From Candidatus Helarchaeota ASGARD archaeon Hel_GB_B (GTDB lineage Archaea > Asgardarchaeota > Lokiarchaeia > Helarchaeales > HEL-GB-B), in the NCBI GenBank assembly GCA_005191425.1, contig SUPR01000034.1, positions 1 to 33,470 on the forward strand: a stretch of DNA of 33,470 bases, read 5' to 3'. The position numbers and the translations under genes were made by a program. The notes under the pieces are model-generated. The model made no database searches and had not been told where the DNA came from. It was given only the letters and a program-made list of their open reading frames with translations. Shown one piece after another: positions 24,761 through 33,306 of this stretch (within the stretch, counting starts at the first letter, position 1; the number at the start of each line of letters is the position of its first letter).

Positions 24761-25618
24761 TTGGCAATTAATAAAATAATGAGTTTAAAAGAAGCAGTTT
24801 CTCAATACGTAGAAGATGGTGATCTGGTTGGTATTGGTGGACTGTCATTTTGGAGAAAGCCAATTTCAGCGATAAGAGAAATAATTAGACAAGGAAAAAA
24901 GAATTTAGGAATAGTCACATTTGTTGGGGGACTTGATGTCGATTTATTAGCTGGAGCAAATTGTATAAATAGAGTCCGTGCCAGTTTTGTTGGTATGGAA
25001 TTATTTGGTTTGGCACCAAGATATAGAGAGGCTGTTGAAAGTGGAAAATTGAAGGTCATAGAGGAAACTGAGGCGTCTATTGCATTAGGACTTAAAGCAG
25101 TTTATTTAAGATTACCATTTATGCCATTAAAAGGGATTATTGATACAGATATCTTAAAGGTACGGGATGATATTAAAGAATTTGTTGATCCATTAAAAAA
25201 TGAGAGATTAGTAGCTGTTCCACCAATTAAGCCAGATGTTGCAATAATTCATGTCCCTTATGCTGACGAGAAGGGTAATGGAAATATTGCCGGTGCTGTT
25301 TGGATTGATGACGATCTATCGAAAGTTGCAAAGAAAGTCATTATTACTTGTGAAAAAATTGTTGAAACTGAAGATATTATTAGATTACCTGGTAAAGGAC
25401 AAATCCCTATGCAGAAAGTAGATGCAGTAGTTAGAGTTCCTTTTGGAGCACACCCGACCAGTTGTTATCCGTTTTATACTTTTGACCCAATTCACATTAA
25501 AAATTATATGAAGATCAACTATGATGAATATTTTAATACATTTATTAAACCTGAAAATATTGGAGACTACTTGGAAAAAGTTGGAGGTATAAAATCTATT
25601 TTAAATATAATTACATAG
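24761..25618 (+). CDS. CoA-transferase-superfamily protein, subunit A (GctA/IpdA-like)
   Basis: A 285-aa alpha subunit of the family I CoA-transferase superfamily. It starts with MSLKEAVSQYVEDGDLVGIGG (about residues 7-27), the usual opening of glutaconate CoA-transferase subunit A. It continues with LGIVTFVGGLDVDLLAGA, EETEASIALGLKAVYLRLPF (the segment equivalent to the EE/YE motif of IpdA) and PDVAIIHVPYADEKGNGNI. Proteins of this group either move CoA between carboxylates or, in IpdAB, hydrolytically open a ring of a CoA ester. The TTG start is supported by GGTGG. The partner subunit starts ten bases past its stop. Confidence 0.88.
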   Translation: MAINKIMSLKEAVSQYVEDGDLVGIGGLSFWRKPISAIREIIRQGKKNLGIVTFVGGLDVDLLAGANCINRVRASFVGMELFGLAPRYREAVESGKLKVIEETEASIALGLKAVYLRLPFMPLKGIIDTDILKVRDDIKEFVDPLKNERLVAVPPIKPDVAIIHVPYADEKGNGNIAGAVWIDDDLSKVAKKVIITCEKIVETEDIIRLPGKGQIPMQKVDAVVRVPFGAHPTSCYPFYTFDPIHIKNYMKINYDEYFNTFIKPENIGDYLEKVGGIKSILNIIT

Positions 25619-25627
25619 GTGATAATT

Positions 25628-26491
25628 ATGGATTATTCAATTGATGAATTAATTACAGTCTTAATGGCACGAGAAGTTACAAATACGGATGTAATGATAG
25701 TTGGAGTTGCGACACCTTGTGTTTGGTCTGCATTTACATTAGCAAAAGTCACCCACGCGCCTAATGCAATTTTTCATTATATAATGGGTAATACATTTGT
25801 GTATGAAGCCCGAAGAGTTTCATTATTATGGCTAGAAAATACAGCTATATCGCGATGCCATCGGATCCATAATAGCGGAGAATGTACCCTTGAATTGCTG
25901 CCCCATGACACTCTTACAACAATCGAATTTTTCAGACCTGCACAAATTGATCAATATGGAAATACGAATAACACATGTATTGGATCGTGGGACAACCCAA
26001 AAGTAAGGTTACCAGGAGCCGCTGGAATTCCGGATTTCTCTGGTTTTTATAGTAGAGGACAGAGTCTTTATGTTACTCGTCATGATAGACGAACTTTTGT
26101 ACCTTCTGAAAAATTGTTTTTTAGGTCAGGTGTTGGGTACGTCAATGGTCAAATGCCAGTTGCAGGAGGAGCAGGCCCTAAATTTATCATAACAGACCTT
26201 GCATATCTTGATTTTGACGAAAAAACTAAAAAAATGCGAATTAAAACGCGACATCCAGGAGTTTCAATCGAAGAAATCCAAGAAAAAACAGGTTTTGAAT
26301 TAATTGTTCCTAACAAAGTTCCTGAGACCAAACCACCAACAGACCATGAGCTAAAAATGTTAAGAGAAAAAGTAGACCCACTTGCTATTAGACGTCTTGA
26401 AGTTCTAACAGGGAAAGAACGAGACGAACATTTACAATATGTTATTGAAAATGAAATAAAAATGGAAAAAAGAGTTATGGAACGCATTTAA
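25628..26491 (+). CDS. CoA-transferase-superfamily protein, subunit B (GctB/IpdB-like)
   Basis: A 287-aa beta subunit partnered with the preceding gene. Features shared with GctB/IpdB: IVGVATPCVWSAFTLAKVTHAP near the start, FFRPAQIDQYGNTNNTCIG (about residues 101-119), VRLPGAAGIPDF, TRHDRRTFV, FFRSGVGYVNG, HPGVSIEEIQEKTGFEL and a PPTDHELKMLREKVDP tail. At the place where CoA-transferases carry the catalytic Glu, I see HYIMGNTFVY with no Glu, which favours IpdB-like hydrolase chemistry over CoA transfer. The ATG at 25628 follows AGGTGAT (25617-25623), which overlaps the stop codon of subunit A; the in-frame GTG at 25619 is part of that site. Confidence 0.87.
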   Translation: MDYSIDELITVLMAREVTNTDVMIVGVATPCVWSAFTLAKVTHAPNAIFHYIMGNTFVYEARRVSLLWLENTAISRCHRIHNSGECTLELLPHDTLTTIEFFRPAQIDQYGNTNNTCIGSWDNPKVRLPGAAGIPDFSGFYSRGQSLYVTRHDRRTFVPSEKLFFRSGVGYVNGQMPVAGGAGPKFIITDLAYLDFDEKTKKMRIKTRHPGVSIEEIQEKTGFELIVPNKVPETKPPTDHELKMLREKVDPLAIRRLEVLTGKERDEHLQYVIENEIKMEKRVMERI

Positions 26492-26525
26492 TTCGGAAAT
26501 TACAAATTTATAGAGCATATCACCA

Positions 26526-27293
26526 TTATTTTTTTAAAATTATTTTTTCAAAATTCCTTTGTAAATTTTCAATAACAAAATCTTTTTGTAAATTTTTTAT
26601 CTCTACAATATCTTTAATTATCGTTGGAATAAGAGATGGTCTACCAATTATGTTTAACTTTTTATAATTGACAGGGCCGTCTGATTCAGTTAATAGCCGG
26701 TTAATAGGAGTTAATTTTACAAGATTTCTAACATTTTTTGAATATTTAACAGAAAAATTTATTGAATAGAAAAAACCATTATCAATACCTTTTTTAATCA
26801 ATTTTTCGTTTGCTGAATACCAATGAATTATTATTGGACTGATTTTATACGTTTCTAATATCTCCATTATTTCAGATTCAGCATTTTTACCGTGAACTGT
26901 AACACCTAATTTATGTTTTTCAGAAAATGATAAAAATTTATTAAAAATTGATTTTTGTTTTTCCCATATATTTGGATCTTTTGTATAATATCTATCTAGA
27001 CCAATCTCGCCAATAATTTTTATTATTGATAGATTTTGTTCAATTAATTTAATAACCGTTCCGAATAAATTTTCTATATCAGAATTAGAATTTATTGTAA
27101 TAGGGTGTATACCTAAAGCAGGTAAAATTACATCCGGAAATTGGTGATATAATTCCAATACTTTTTTATTTTCCTCTTTAAACATTGAAACGACTACTAC
27201 TTTTCTAACAGATTTATCAATTGCGTCTTTAATAACATTCTTAACTTCTTTAAATTGCGTTAAATGACAATGAGAATCGTGATAATAGCTCAT
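26526..27293 (-). CDS. TatD-family metal-dependent nuclease
   Basis: A TIM-barrel amidohydrolase-like enzyme of about 255 aa. TatD motifs are visible in order: DSHCHLTQF (first metal ligands), ALGIHPI, IGEIGLDRYY, VTVHGKNAE, IIIHWYSANE and LLTESDGPVN. Family members are DNA or RNA exonucleases/deoxyribonucleases. ATG at 27293 (MSYYHDSHCHL) is preferred to an in-frame TTG at 27305, because the barrel's first strand starts right after it. It follows the P-loop gene by about 25 bases on the same strand, so they form an operon; the helicase lies upstream of both. Confidence 0.88.
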   Translation of the reverse strand: MSYYHDSHCHLTQFKEVKNVIKDAIDKSVRKVVVVSMFKEENKKVLELYHQFPDVILPALGIHPITINSNSDIENLFGTVIKLIEQNLSIIKIIGEIGLDRYYTKDPNIWEKQKSIFNKFLSFSEKHKLGVTVHGKNAESEIMEILETYKISPIIIHWYSANEKLIKKGIDNGFFYSINFSVKYSKNVRNLVKLTPINRLLTESDGPVNYKKLNIIGRPSLIPTIIKDIVEIKNLQKDFVIENLQRNFEKIILKK

Positions 27294-27317
27294 TTTGAAA
27301 ATCAAAATATTATTTTA

Positions 27318-27962
27318 TTATTTTTTTAAATTTAATTTTGGATGTTTATTTAATGTTTCAAGGACTTTTTCAAACCGTTCATTGTATTTTCCAGCCAGTT
27401 TTACAACTTTAATATTCCAATCGTTAATTATTCCTTTTATCATTTCATCTATTTCAATTTGAAATTGTAGGTTCACAGACCTAAAATTATCATTTTCAAT
27501 AGGGTAATTTGTTCTTTGTGTATAAAATAAAAAATCATATGTTTCAGCCCAATTTCTACAAATTGTTTCTAAAACATGGAGGTTCTTTTTTGAAATTGAA
27601 TTTTTATTTGCAGATCTTTTAGCATAAGCAAAATTGTCGATAACTGTCCTGTCAGTAACTACAACATTGTTATTACTTTGTCTTTCGATTTCTTTATTTA
27701 TTTGAGCATTAATCACCCAATATTGAGACAAAAAGGCGGAAAGGTCATTAACTGATGCAGGTATATCTCTTACAATTTCTCCGACCCAACCTACTATAAT
27801 ATGGTTTTCTTTTAAATATGACATGATTGTATGTCCTAAAGTGGTTTTTCCAGTTGAATGCGTACCTAAAATTCCAATTTTAATATAATTCTTCTTATCT
27901 CTTTCAAAATAGGCAATTAATTTCTTTTGAACAGTTCTTTTTAAAGTAGTTGATTTGTTCAA
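27318..27962 (-). CDS. P-loop nucleoside/nicotinamide-kinase-like ATPase (AAA_28 type)
   Basis: A 214-aa P-loop protein. Walker A is GILGTHSTGKTTL (about residues 30-42). WVGEIVRDIPAS and VVVTDRTVIDNFAYAKR (about 99-115) match the NadR kinase/AAA_28 kind of small kinase, in which the Asp-Arg pair binds substrate. The annotated TTG start is doubtful: 28 codons of protein-like sequence (28048 to 27965; for example NYYEWFFRINNPKYQL and IFPDDPF) lie immediately upstream but one base out of frame. One extra base in the A5 run at 27961-27965 would fuse them to this protein. TatD follows in the same operon. Confidence 0.78.
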   Translation of the reverse strand: MNKSTTLKRTVQKKLIAYFERDKKNYIKIGILGTHSTGKTTLGHTIMSYLKENHIIVGWVGEIVRDIPASVNDLSAFLSQYWVINAQINKEIERQSNNNVVVTDRTVIDNFAYAKRSANKNSISKKNLHVLETICRNWAETYDFLFYTQRTNYPIENDNFRSVNLQFQIEIDEMIKGIINDWNIKVVKLAGKYNERFEKVLETLNKHPKLNLKK

Positions 27963-28127
27963 AAAGGATCATCTGGGAAAATTTTGTTTAATTGATATTT
28001 AGGATTATTAATTCTAAAAAACCACTCATAATAATTTTCTGTTAGAAGCTAATAAATGTTTTCTATTTAAATATATATAATCTATTAGCAATAAAAATGG
28101 AAATTGAGATCGATTAAAATAAGCTAA

Positions 28128-29846
28128 TTATTGTTTAATTAATTTATTTGCGTCAAAAATTTCAAGAAAAGCAATATCCCGCTTTAATGATTTTTCATCT
28201 TCAATACTTTGGTTATATACAATAGTATAAGCTTTTTTAATATTAATATAATTACTCCTTATACGCCCTAATGACTGTTCATAACGCTCTAAGGATAAAG
28301 TTGTCCCATAATAAATTGCAACATCTGCTTCAGGTAGATCAGTCCCTTTCTCAATTAATCGCTCAGAAGCAAAAAGAATTTTAGCGGTACCTTTCTTGAA
28401 CTTCATTATCTGTGCGTGTTGTAAATTGCCAGACATTTTACCATGAACATAAGTGCTCTCGATATTTCTTTGAACCATTATATTATGTAAATACTGGGTC
28501 ATATTTACAAATCTACACAGGACTAAGACCTTTTTCCCCTCTTTTATAAAGCGTTCTAGCCAAAATAAAAGGCGTTCTTCTTTTTTAGATAGATATAATT
28601 TGTTAGATTCTTTAATTTCTTTTATTTTTTCGTTCATCTGCTCTTTTATATATTGAAAATTTTCATTATTTAATAAAAATGAATTTTTTATTTTATCGAT
28701 AAACCTAACAAATGCCCTAAATGTATTTTCGAGTAGAGTTTGGCGGGCAATAGTCATTAAAAGAAAAGAACTTGCATGAGTTAACGATTTATTCAAAAAG
28801 TCTTCATCGGTTCTTTCTTTTATTTTCTCTTGTAAATTCTTTTTCCCTAAAATATCATTAATAAATAATAGGCTTCGGTTCGCAGGAATTTTTTCTCGAT
28901 TTGTTAAAATTTTATATGTTTTATTAATTACAGATAAATTTTGAAGTTTAATTTCTTGGATTTTTTTGTCTATATCAATTACCCAATCATCAAATACTTG
29001 AATTCTCTTTAATTGGATCTTAGGTCTGTAATTCTCAAAATCGTCACCGGTAGGGAATATTTGGACAGCCCTTGACTCTCCAAATGTCTTAATTAATAAA
29101 TTTCTTTTTTCTTTTTGTGCTATAGATGCAGTTAACCCAACTATAATTCTATCAGAATTTTCATCAAATACGCCTAATAAATTTAAAAGAGGCTCAAATC
29201 TTTTATTTAGGCGCCAATATTTAGATGAAAACTCCCGTAATACGAAATTTTCAATATCTTCTTTTTTTATTTCATTATATTGTTCCATTAACTCATTTAT
29301 AATATCATCGAATGACCGTCCCCAAGTTGTTTCAATATAACGGATTGTCTCTTCTTTTGTCCGTTTTTTACCATAACTCTGAGCGAAAACATCTAATATC
29401 TCGTCAATAACTATTAATTTCACTTTATTTATTGTTTCCTTATCAATCATTTGAGTTCTTGGCGTTTTTGCAATTAATGAATTTAATAATAAAACAGGTG
29501 TAGCATATATTATCTTGGAAATCCTGGCATGGTCTCTGCTCATTCTAGCAGGAATTTCATTCCGTTCCGGTAATAAAAATAAATTTCCATGACGCCCTAA
29601 CCCATAATCTTGGCTCATTTTAAATAATTGATGTTTTAATTTCCGATCTGCTACTAAATATAATATCTTTTCATCTTCTTTTATTTTCCCATTTTCAATT
29701 AGTCCGTCTACAATTAAACATGAGATTAATGTTTTTCCCATTCCAGTAGGTAATAATATTAGAATAACATTTTTTCCTTCATCTATTTTCAATATTGCTT
29801 GATCTCTCGCATTAGTCTGATAATTTCTCGGAACAATTACATTCAT
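28128..29846 (-). CDS. SF2 DNA/RNA helicase with divergent motifs
   Basis: A 572-aa superfamily-2 helicase. Residues RNYQ (7-10) and LLPTGMGKT (31-39, Walker A) open RecA domain 1, with YATP (114-117), VIDEIL (146-151, motif II as DEIL) and GLTAS (about 238-242) following. Domain 2 has VLVLCRF, STYVHGKM, LFASERLIEKGTDLPEADVAI and the motif VI variant QSLGRIRSN. Between the domains are about 180 residues of Lys/Glu-rich helix, which could clamp nucleic acid as the insert of Hef/FANCM does, though the sequence does not match closely enough to say Hef. The ATG at 29846 has no evident Shine-Dalgarno. The exact subfamily is unknown. Confidence 0.85.
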   Translation of the reverse strand: MNVIVPRNYQTNARDQAILKIDEGKNVILILLPTGMGKTLISCLIVDGLIENGKIKEDEKILYLVADRKLKHQLFKMSQDYGLGRHGNLFLLPERNEIPARMSRDHARISKIIYATPVLLLNSLIAKTPRTQMIDKETINKVKLIVIDEILDVFAQSYGKKRTKEETIRYIETTWGRSFDDIINELMEQYNEIKKEDIENFVLREFSSKYWRLNKRFEPLLNLLGVFDENSDRIIVGLTASIAQKEKRNLLIKTFGESRAVQIFPTGDDFENYRPKIQLKRIQVFDDWVIDIDKKIQEIKLQNLSVINKTYKILTNREKIPANRSLLFINDILGKKNLQEKIKERTDEDFLNKSLTHASSFLLMTIARQTLLENTFRAFVRFIDKIKNSFLLNNENFQYIKEQMNEKIKEIKESNKLYLSKKEERLLFWLERFIKEGKKVLVLCRFVNMTQYLHNIMVQRNIESTYVHGKMSGNLQHAQIMKFKKGTAKILFASERLIEKGTDLPEADVAIYYGTTLSLERYEQSLGRIRSNYINIKKAYTIVYNQSIEDEKSLKRDIAFLEIFDANKLIKQ

Positions 29847-30105
29847 TTTGTTCGACTTATCTTGATCTGATTAATTTGATTAATTTAGTTTATATTCTTT
29901 ATATTACATATATTTTTTTAAAAATAAAATATATGTCTTATTTTTTCCTAAAATCCCTTTAAAATTTGAAATTTTCAAAATCTATTTAAATAATAATTTA
30001 TTAACATAAACATTTAAAAAAATGACTTGATTGGAACAAATTTTTATATATTTTGCCGATATAAATATTACATAAAATAATTGAATTCAATTTTAATATT
30101 ATAAA
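29847..30105. promoter_or_regulatory. Divergent promoter region, helicase / TFE
   Basis: TATAAA on the minus strand (about 29888-29897) suits the helicase. On the plus strand TTTTTATATATTTT (about 30041-30054) is a strong TATA box; transcription would start near 30075, giving TFE a leader of about 120 bases. No other gene is apparent. Confidence 0.5.
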
Positions 30106-30189
30106 ATGAAAAAAGGTTTCAACTTGATGAACCCAAAAAAAAGTGGTTTTTTGATTCAATTTAATGATATAGATAATTTATGTAGGTGA
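30106..30189 (+). other. Short upstream ORF in the tfe leader (27 codons)
   Basis: ATG at 30106 opens 27 codons (MKKGFNLMNPKKSGFLIQ and so on) that end in TGA at 30187-30189. That TGA is the last triplet of the AGGTGA ribosome-binding site of tfe. The ORF lies inside the predicted leader. It could couple translation to tfe, but it has no Shine-Dalgarno and may be chance. Confidence 0.3.
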
Positions 30190-30196
30190 ACTACTT

Positions 30197-30715
30197 TTGT
30201 TGATTTCAGATCAAGATGAATTTTATATTAATATTATCCAACAAATTCTTGGTGGCGATTCCACAATTATGGATATTGTAAGAGAATTAGAGATCGAAAA
30301 AGAATTAACTGATGAGCAAATCGCCGCAAGATTGGGTATTCGCTTGAATGATATAAGAAGAATTTTATATCAACTATATGAAACAAGATTAGCGGATTGC
30401 CGAAGAGTCCGAGACGAGAAAACTGGCTGGTATGTCTTTTTTTGGCATATGGTCCCTGATAGAATAAATAATGCTATTATTAAGAAAAAAAAGGCAGTAT
30501 TAAATATTCTAAAAGAGCGCTTGAACTACGAAGAATCACACATCTTTTTTAAATGTAATAACCCGAATTGCGCCAGAATTCCATGGGAAATTGCAACAGA
30601 ATCTGGCTTTAGGTGCCCTATTTGTAATAATGACCAGTTGGAGAGTGTTTCAAACCAAGATATTATCGAATTTCTTAAAGATCAAATTTCAAATCTTGAA
30701 AAATCTATTAAATGA
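30197..30715 (+). CDS. tfe: Transcription factor E, alpha subunit
   Basis: A 172-aa archaeal homologue of TFIIE-alpha that helps open the promoter and stabilises the RNA polymerase-TBP-TFB complex. The N-terminal winged helix includes ELTDEQIAARLGIRLNDIRR (about residues 36-55) and ILYQLYETRLADCRR, with the DEKTGWYVFFWHM wing (73-85). A zinc ribbon follows, with Cys120, Cys125, Cys140 and Cys143 (CNNPNC and CPIC), and then a short C-terminal helix. The first spacing is CX4C rather than the usual CX2C. The start is TTG at 30197 (a second TTG follows), supported by AGGTGA seven bases upstream. It is a single gene with a strong TATA box. Confidence 0.95.
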   Translation: MLISDQDEFYINIIQQILGGDSTIMDIVRELEIEKELTDEQIAARLGIRLNDIRRILYQLYETRLADCRRVRDEKTGWYVFFWHMVPDRINNAIIKKKKAVLNILKERLNYEESHIFFKCNNPNCARIPWEIATESGFRCPICNNDQLESVSNQDIIEFLKDQISNLEKSIK

Positions 30716-31167
30716 TCAATAATTTAAAATTATTTATATTTTCATTTTCATCTCTTAAAGTCATTTTTACCAAAAAAAATCATTTATTTCTATTATTCCT
30801 TTAATTTCTATTCATATTTCATTGTAAATTATAAATATATCCATTTTTAACAATGAAACTTTATTAATTTTTATTAAATTTGGATTTTTTAAAATTATAA
30901 TTAGTAATCACTTCAATTACTTGTTCTTATTTTTTTCAATTAAAATTTTCAATCTTCATAATTCATTTAGTCTATATGTCCATTTTTTTTAATTCGTTCT
31001 ATATTTTTAATTAATATTTCAATTATCATTTATTTGATATATTACAAAAATAATTAAAACATAAACTGTTTTCCTATTTTGAATAAAAATAAATTATTTC
31101 CTTTAGGATAAAATTTAATCTTTTATTAAAATAATTTAAAAAATAATTTATTAATAGGTAAATTAAA
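30716..31167. other. 452-base T-rich gap between tfe and the HhH protein
   Basis: Plus-strand T-rich and minus-strand purine-rich throughout. It contains many short T runs that could terminate tfe. No ORF above about 20 codons has a credible start in either direction. AGGTAAAT (about 31157-31164) just ahead of 31168 serves the next gene. I see no structured RNA. Confidence 0.4.
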
Positions 31168-32373
31168 ATGCCTTCCGAGACATTAAAGACTATTACAGTC
31201 AAATTTTGGAAAATAGAAGCTGGACCAGACGATATTAAAAATAGAGAATTAGATACTCATAATAAATATTCTAATTTAGACAAAGATATGTTTTTATTTG
31301 GAGAATTTTTGATTGATGACCAATTTGGAGGGACTTTTGGTAAAAAAGTGGAAGCATGGTCTATAAATAAAAATAAACCTATAGATATTGACGATATAGA
31401 ATACAATATCTACAAAATTTTTGATGAAAATAATAAATGGGCTGGAACAATTCAAGAGCTACTTATCGATGAAATTTGTCAATCATATAAGTCAGACCCA
31501 AAAATTATTTTTTCAGTAGACTTAAAAGGTGGTAAAAATATTTTTAATTTAATACAGCGCCCTGATTTCTTTATTTTTCCATTTATATTAAACCCCAAGT
31601 CAAAAGATGTTGAATATTTTATTCTTAAGAAAAAAAGTATTTCAATTGGTACAGATTGGGATTTAAAAAGGTGTATCCTTGGAGATGTTAAAGTCGCCGA
31701 AATTGATTCTAAAAGAGGAGGTAAAAAAGTTAAAATCTCAATCTATAACGAAGACCTCGCAAAAAATGACCTATTTTTGAAATATATTATTTTGTTTACC
31801 ATAACAATTCCATATCAAGAAGAAATTAAATCCAGAATAAAATTATATTCAAATTCTATTAAAGAAGGGACACTTATTCTACATATTTCAGATAGTGTTC
31901 TAAAACTTTCAGCTCAAAAAGTCATTCCAGATTCAAGTCAACCTGCGACTTCTAAAAAAGTTTCTAAGAAGGTTAAAAAGAAAACTATAGAAAAAGAGAC
32001 CACACCTAAAAGGATATCTAAAGAAGAACTTAAAGAGTCTATCAAAAAAGATTTATCTAAAAAAGAGCGCGCCCAATTATCTAATGTACAGGAGCAATTA
32101 GGACTAGAACAGGAAGAGAGCTCTATTAAGCAACCTCAAAAAGAGACTAATTCCGCGTCAACTGAACTTTCCTTTAAAATTGAAGACCCTATTGAAAAAG
32201 CACCTGGTATTGGTAAAAAAACTGGAGCTCGTTTTAGAGAACTAGGTATTAATACAATCGGTGATTTTATTAACGCAAATATTGATGAACTCCACGAAAA
32301 ATTGCCTGTAACATGGATCACGAAATCTAAGTTGAAAAAGTGGCAAAATATCTGTATTGAGCATATTATTTGA
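31168..32373 (+). CDS. Unknown protein with C-terminal helix-hairpin-helix domain
   Basis: A 401-aa protein in three parts. Residues 1 to about 230 form a mixed alpha/beta, soluble domain with no family I can name (MPSETLKTITVKFWKIEAGP at the start). About 235-340 is a disordered Lys/Glu/Ser-rich linker (SKKVSKKVKKKTIEKE). The last 60 residues, about 341-401, hold a helix-hairpin-helix repeat pair: KAPGIGKKTGARFRELGINT and DELHEKLPVTWITKSKLKKW, resembling DUF4332-like modules that bind DNA or proteins. A weak AGGT precedes the ATG. It sits between tfe and alba, suggesting but not proving a role in nucleic-acid transactions. Confidence 0.75.
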   Translation: MPSETLKTITVKFWKIEAGPDDIKNRELDTHNKYSNLDKDMFLFGEFLIDDQFGGTFGKKVEAWSINKNKPIDIDDIEYNIYKIFDENNKWAGTIQELLIDEICQSYKSDPKIIFSVDLKGGKNIFNLIQRPDFFIFPFILNPKSKDVEYFILKKKSISIGTDWDLKRCILGDVKVAEIDSKRGGKKVKISIYNEDLAKNDLFLKYIILFTITIPYQEEIKSRIKLYSNSIKEGTLILHISDSVLKLSAQKVIPDSSQPATSKKVSKKVKKKTIEKETTPKRISKEELKESIKKDLSKKERAQLSNVQEQLGLEQEESSIKQPQKETNSASTELSFKIEDPIEKAPGIGKKTGARFRELGINTIGDFINANIDELHEKLPVTWITKSKLKKWQNICIEHII

Positions 32374-32614
32374 TTAGTTTATTTTGATTTTTATTCATAT
32401 AATAGCTTGAATTGATATTATTTATCATTCCTTTTTAATATCTTTGATTTATTTTCTCAATTTTTAATTTTTACTTTTTCTAGCACAAAATAAAAATATA
32501 CTAATTGAAATTAATTTCTTACACCTTTTTTATTTAAAAAAGCAATTTAAAAAAAAACAAAAATGACAAATAATTCATTATCTCAAAAAAACACCACTCA
32601 GGAGGTATATGAAT

Positions 32615-32899
32615 ATGGATAAGTCAGAAGAAAATGTAATCTTTATTGGAAGAAAGGCAGCCATGAACTACGTAATGGCTTGTTTCACCGTCATTCAAAG
32701 CGGTGTTAAAGAATTGGTTATTAAAGCCAGAGGAAAATCTATATCAAAAGCTGTTGACGTATTGGAAATATTGAAAAATAGATTTATGAAAGACCAGATT
32801 GTTATTGACAAAATTGAAACAGGTACCGAACAAATAGAAAGTAAAGATCGCGGAACTTTTAGCGTATCTACTATCGAAATCACTGCTAAAATAAAATAA
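32615..32899 (+). CDS. alba: Alba-family chromatin/RNA-binding protein
   Basis: A 94-aa Alba protein, a small abundant dimer that coats DNA and RNA in archaea. The hallmark ENVIFIGRKAAMNYVMACFT opens it, followed by VKELVIKARGKSISKAVDVL, where the Lys in the KARGKSISKA loop is the nucleic-acid contact and the usual acetylation position. The final strands (IETGTEQIE and TFSVSTIEITAKIK) complete the fold. The ATG at 32615 is chosen over 32609, because the very strong AGGAGGT (32600-32606) is eight bases from it but only two from the other. The strength of this site fits high expression. Confidence 0.94.
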   Translation: MDKSEENVIFIGRKAAMNYVMACFTVIQSGVKELVIKARGKSISKAVDVLEILKNRFMKDQIVIDKIETGTEQIESKDRGTFSVSTIEITAKIK

Positions 32900-32945
32900 T
32901 TAAAATACAAAATAAAAAATCAAAATTTATTATCTGTTCTTTTTA

Positions 32946-32954
32946 TTTTTTTTT
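32946..32954 (+). terminator. Oligo-T terminator after alba
   Basis: Nine consecutive T preceded by another T-rich tract, about 47 bases past the alba stop, with no gene between. This is typical of archaeal intrinsic termination. Confidence 0.5.
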
Positions 32955-33295
32955 ACAAAATGTGAAATAGCCATTTTCAATAGTCTTAATTTTTGCAATA
33001 AAATATATAACTTTTAATATTGTCAGATTTTATAAGGTTTTCCAGAACGCATTAAGACAAAACATCGTTTTTTTATTATATATTAAAACTTTTTATCTAA
33101 AAATTTTAAACATTTTTAAAATTCAATTTAATAAAGGTAAATCGGTACTAAAAATAAATTAATTCTTATTTGAAATTTGCACAGTCCTTGTTTTTTATTG
33201 AAAATTTAATTTTTAGAGATTTTTCAAATTCCACTTTTCGACAAAAATATATAAATGTTAATTCTATTTTTTCGGAAATATATTTTTTGATAAGA

Positions 33296-33306
33296 TTTTT
33301 ATATAT
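33296..33306 (+). promoter_or_regulatory. TATA box of the terminal gene
   Basis: TTTTTATATAT lies about 50 bases before the ATG at 33353. The expected transcription start is near 33330, leaving a leader of about 23 bases that contains GAGGTAA (33338-33344) at the right distance from the start codon. Confidence 0.5.

Noticed and set aside
30716..31167. Short minus-strand ORFs of about 18-20 codons
   Set aside because: Too short, no ribosome-binding sites, and expected in purine-rich AT sequence.
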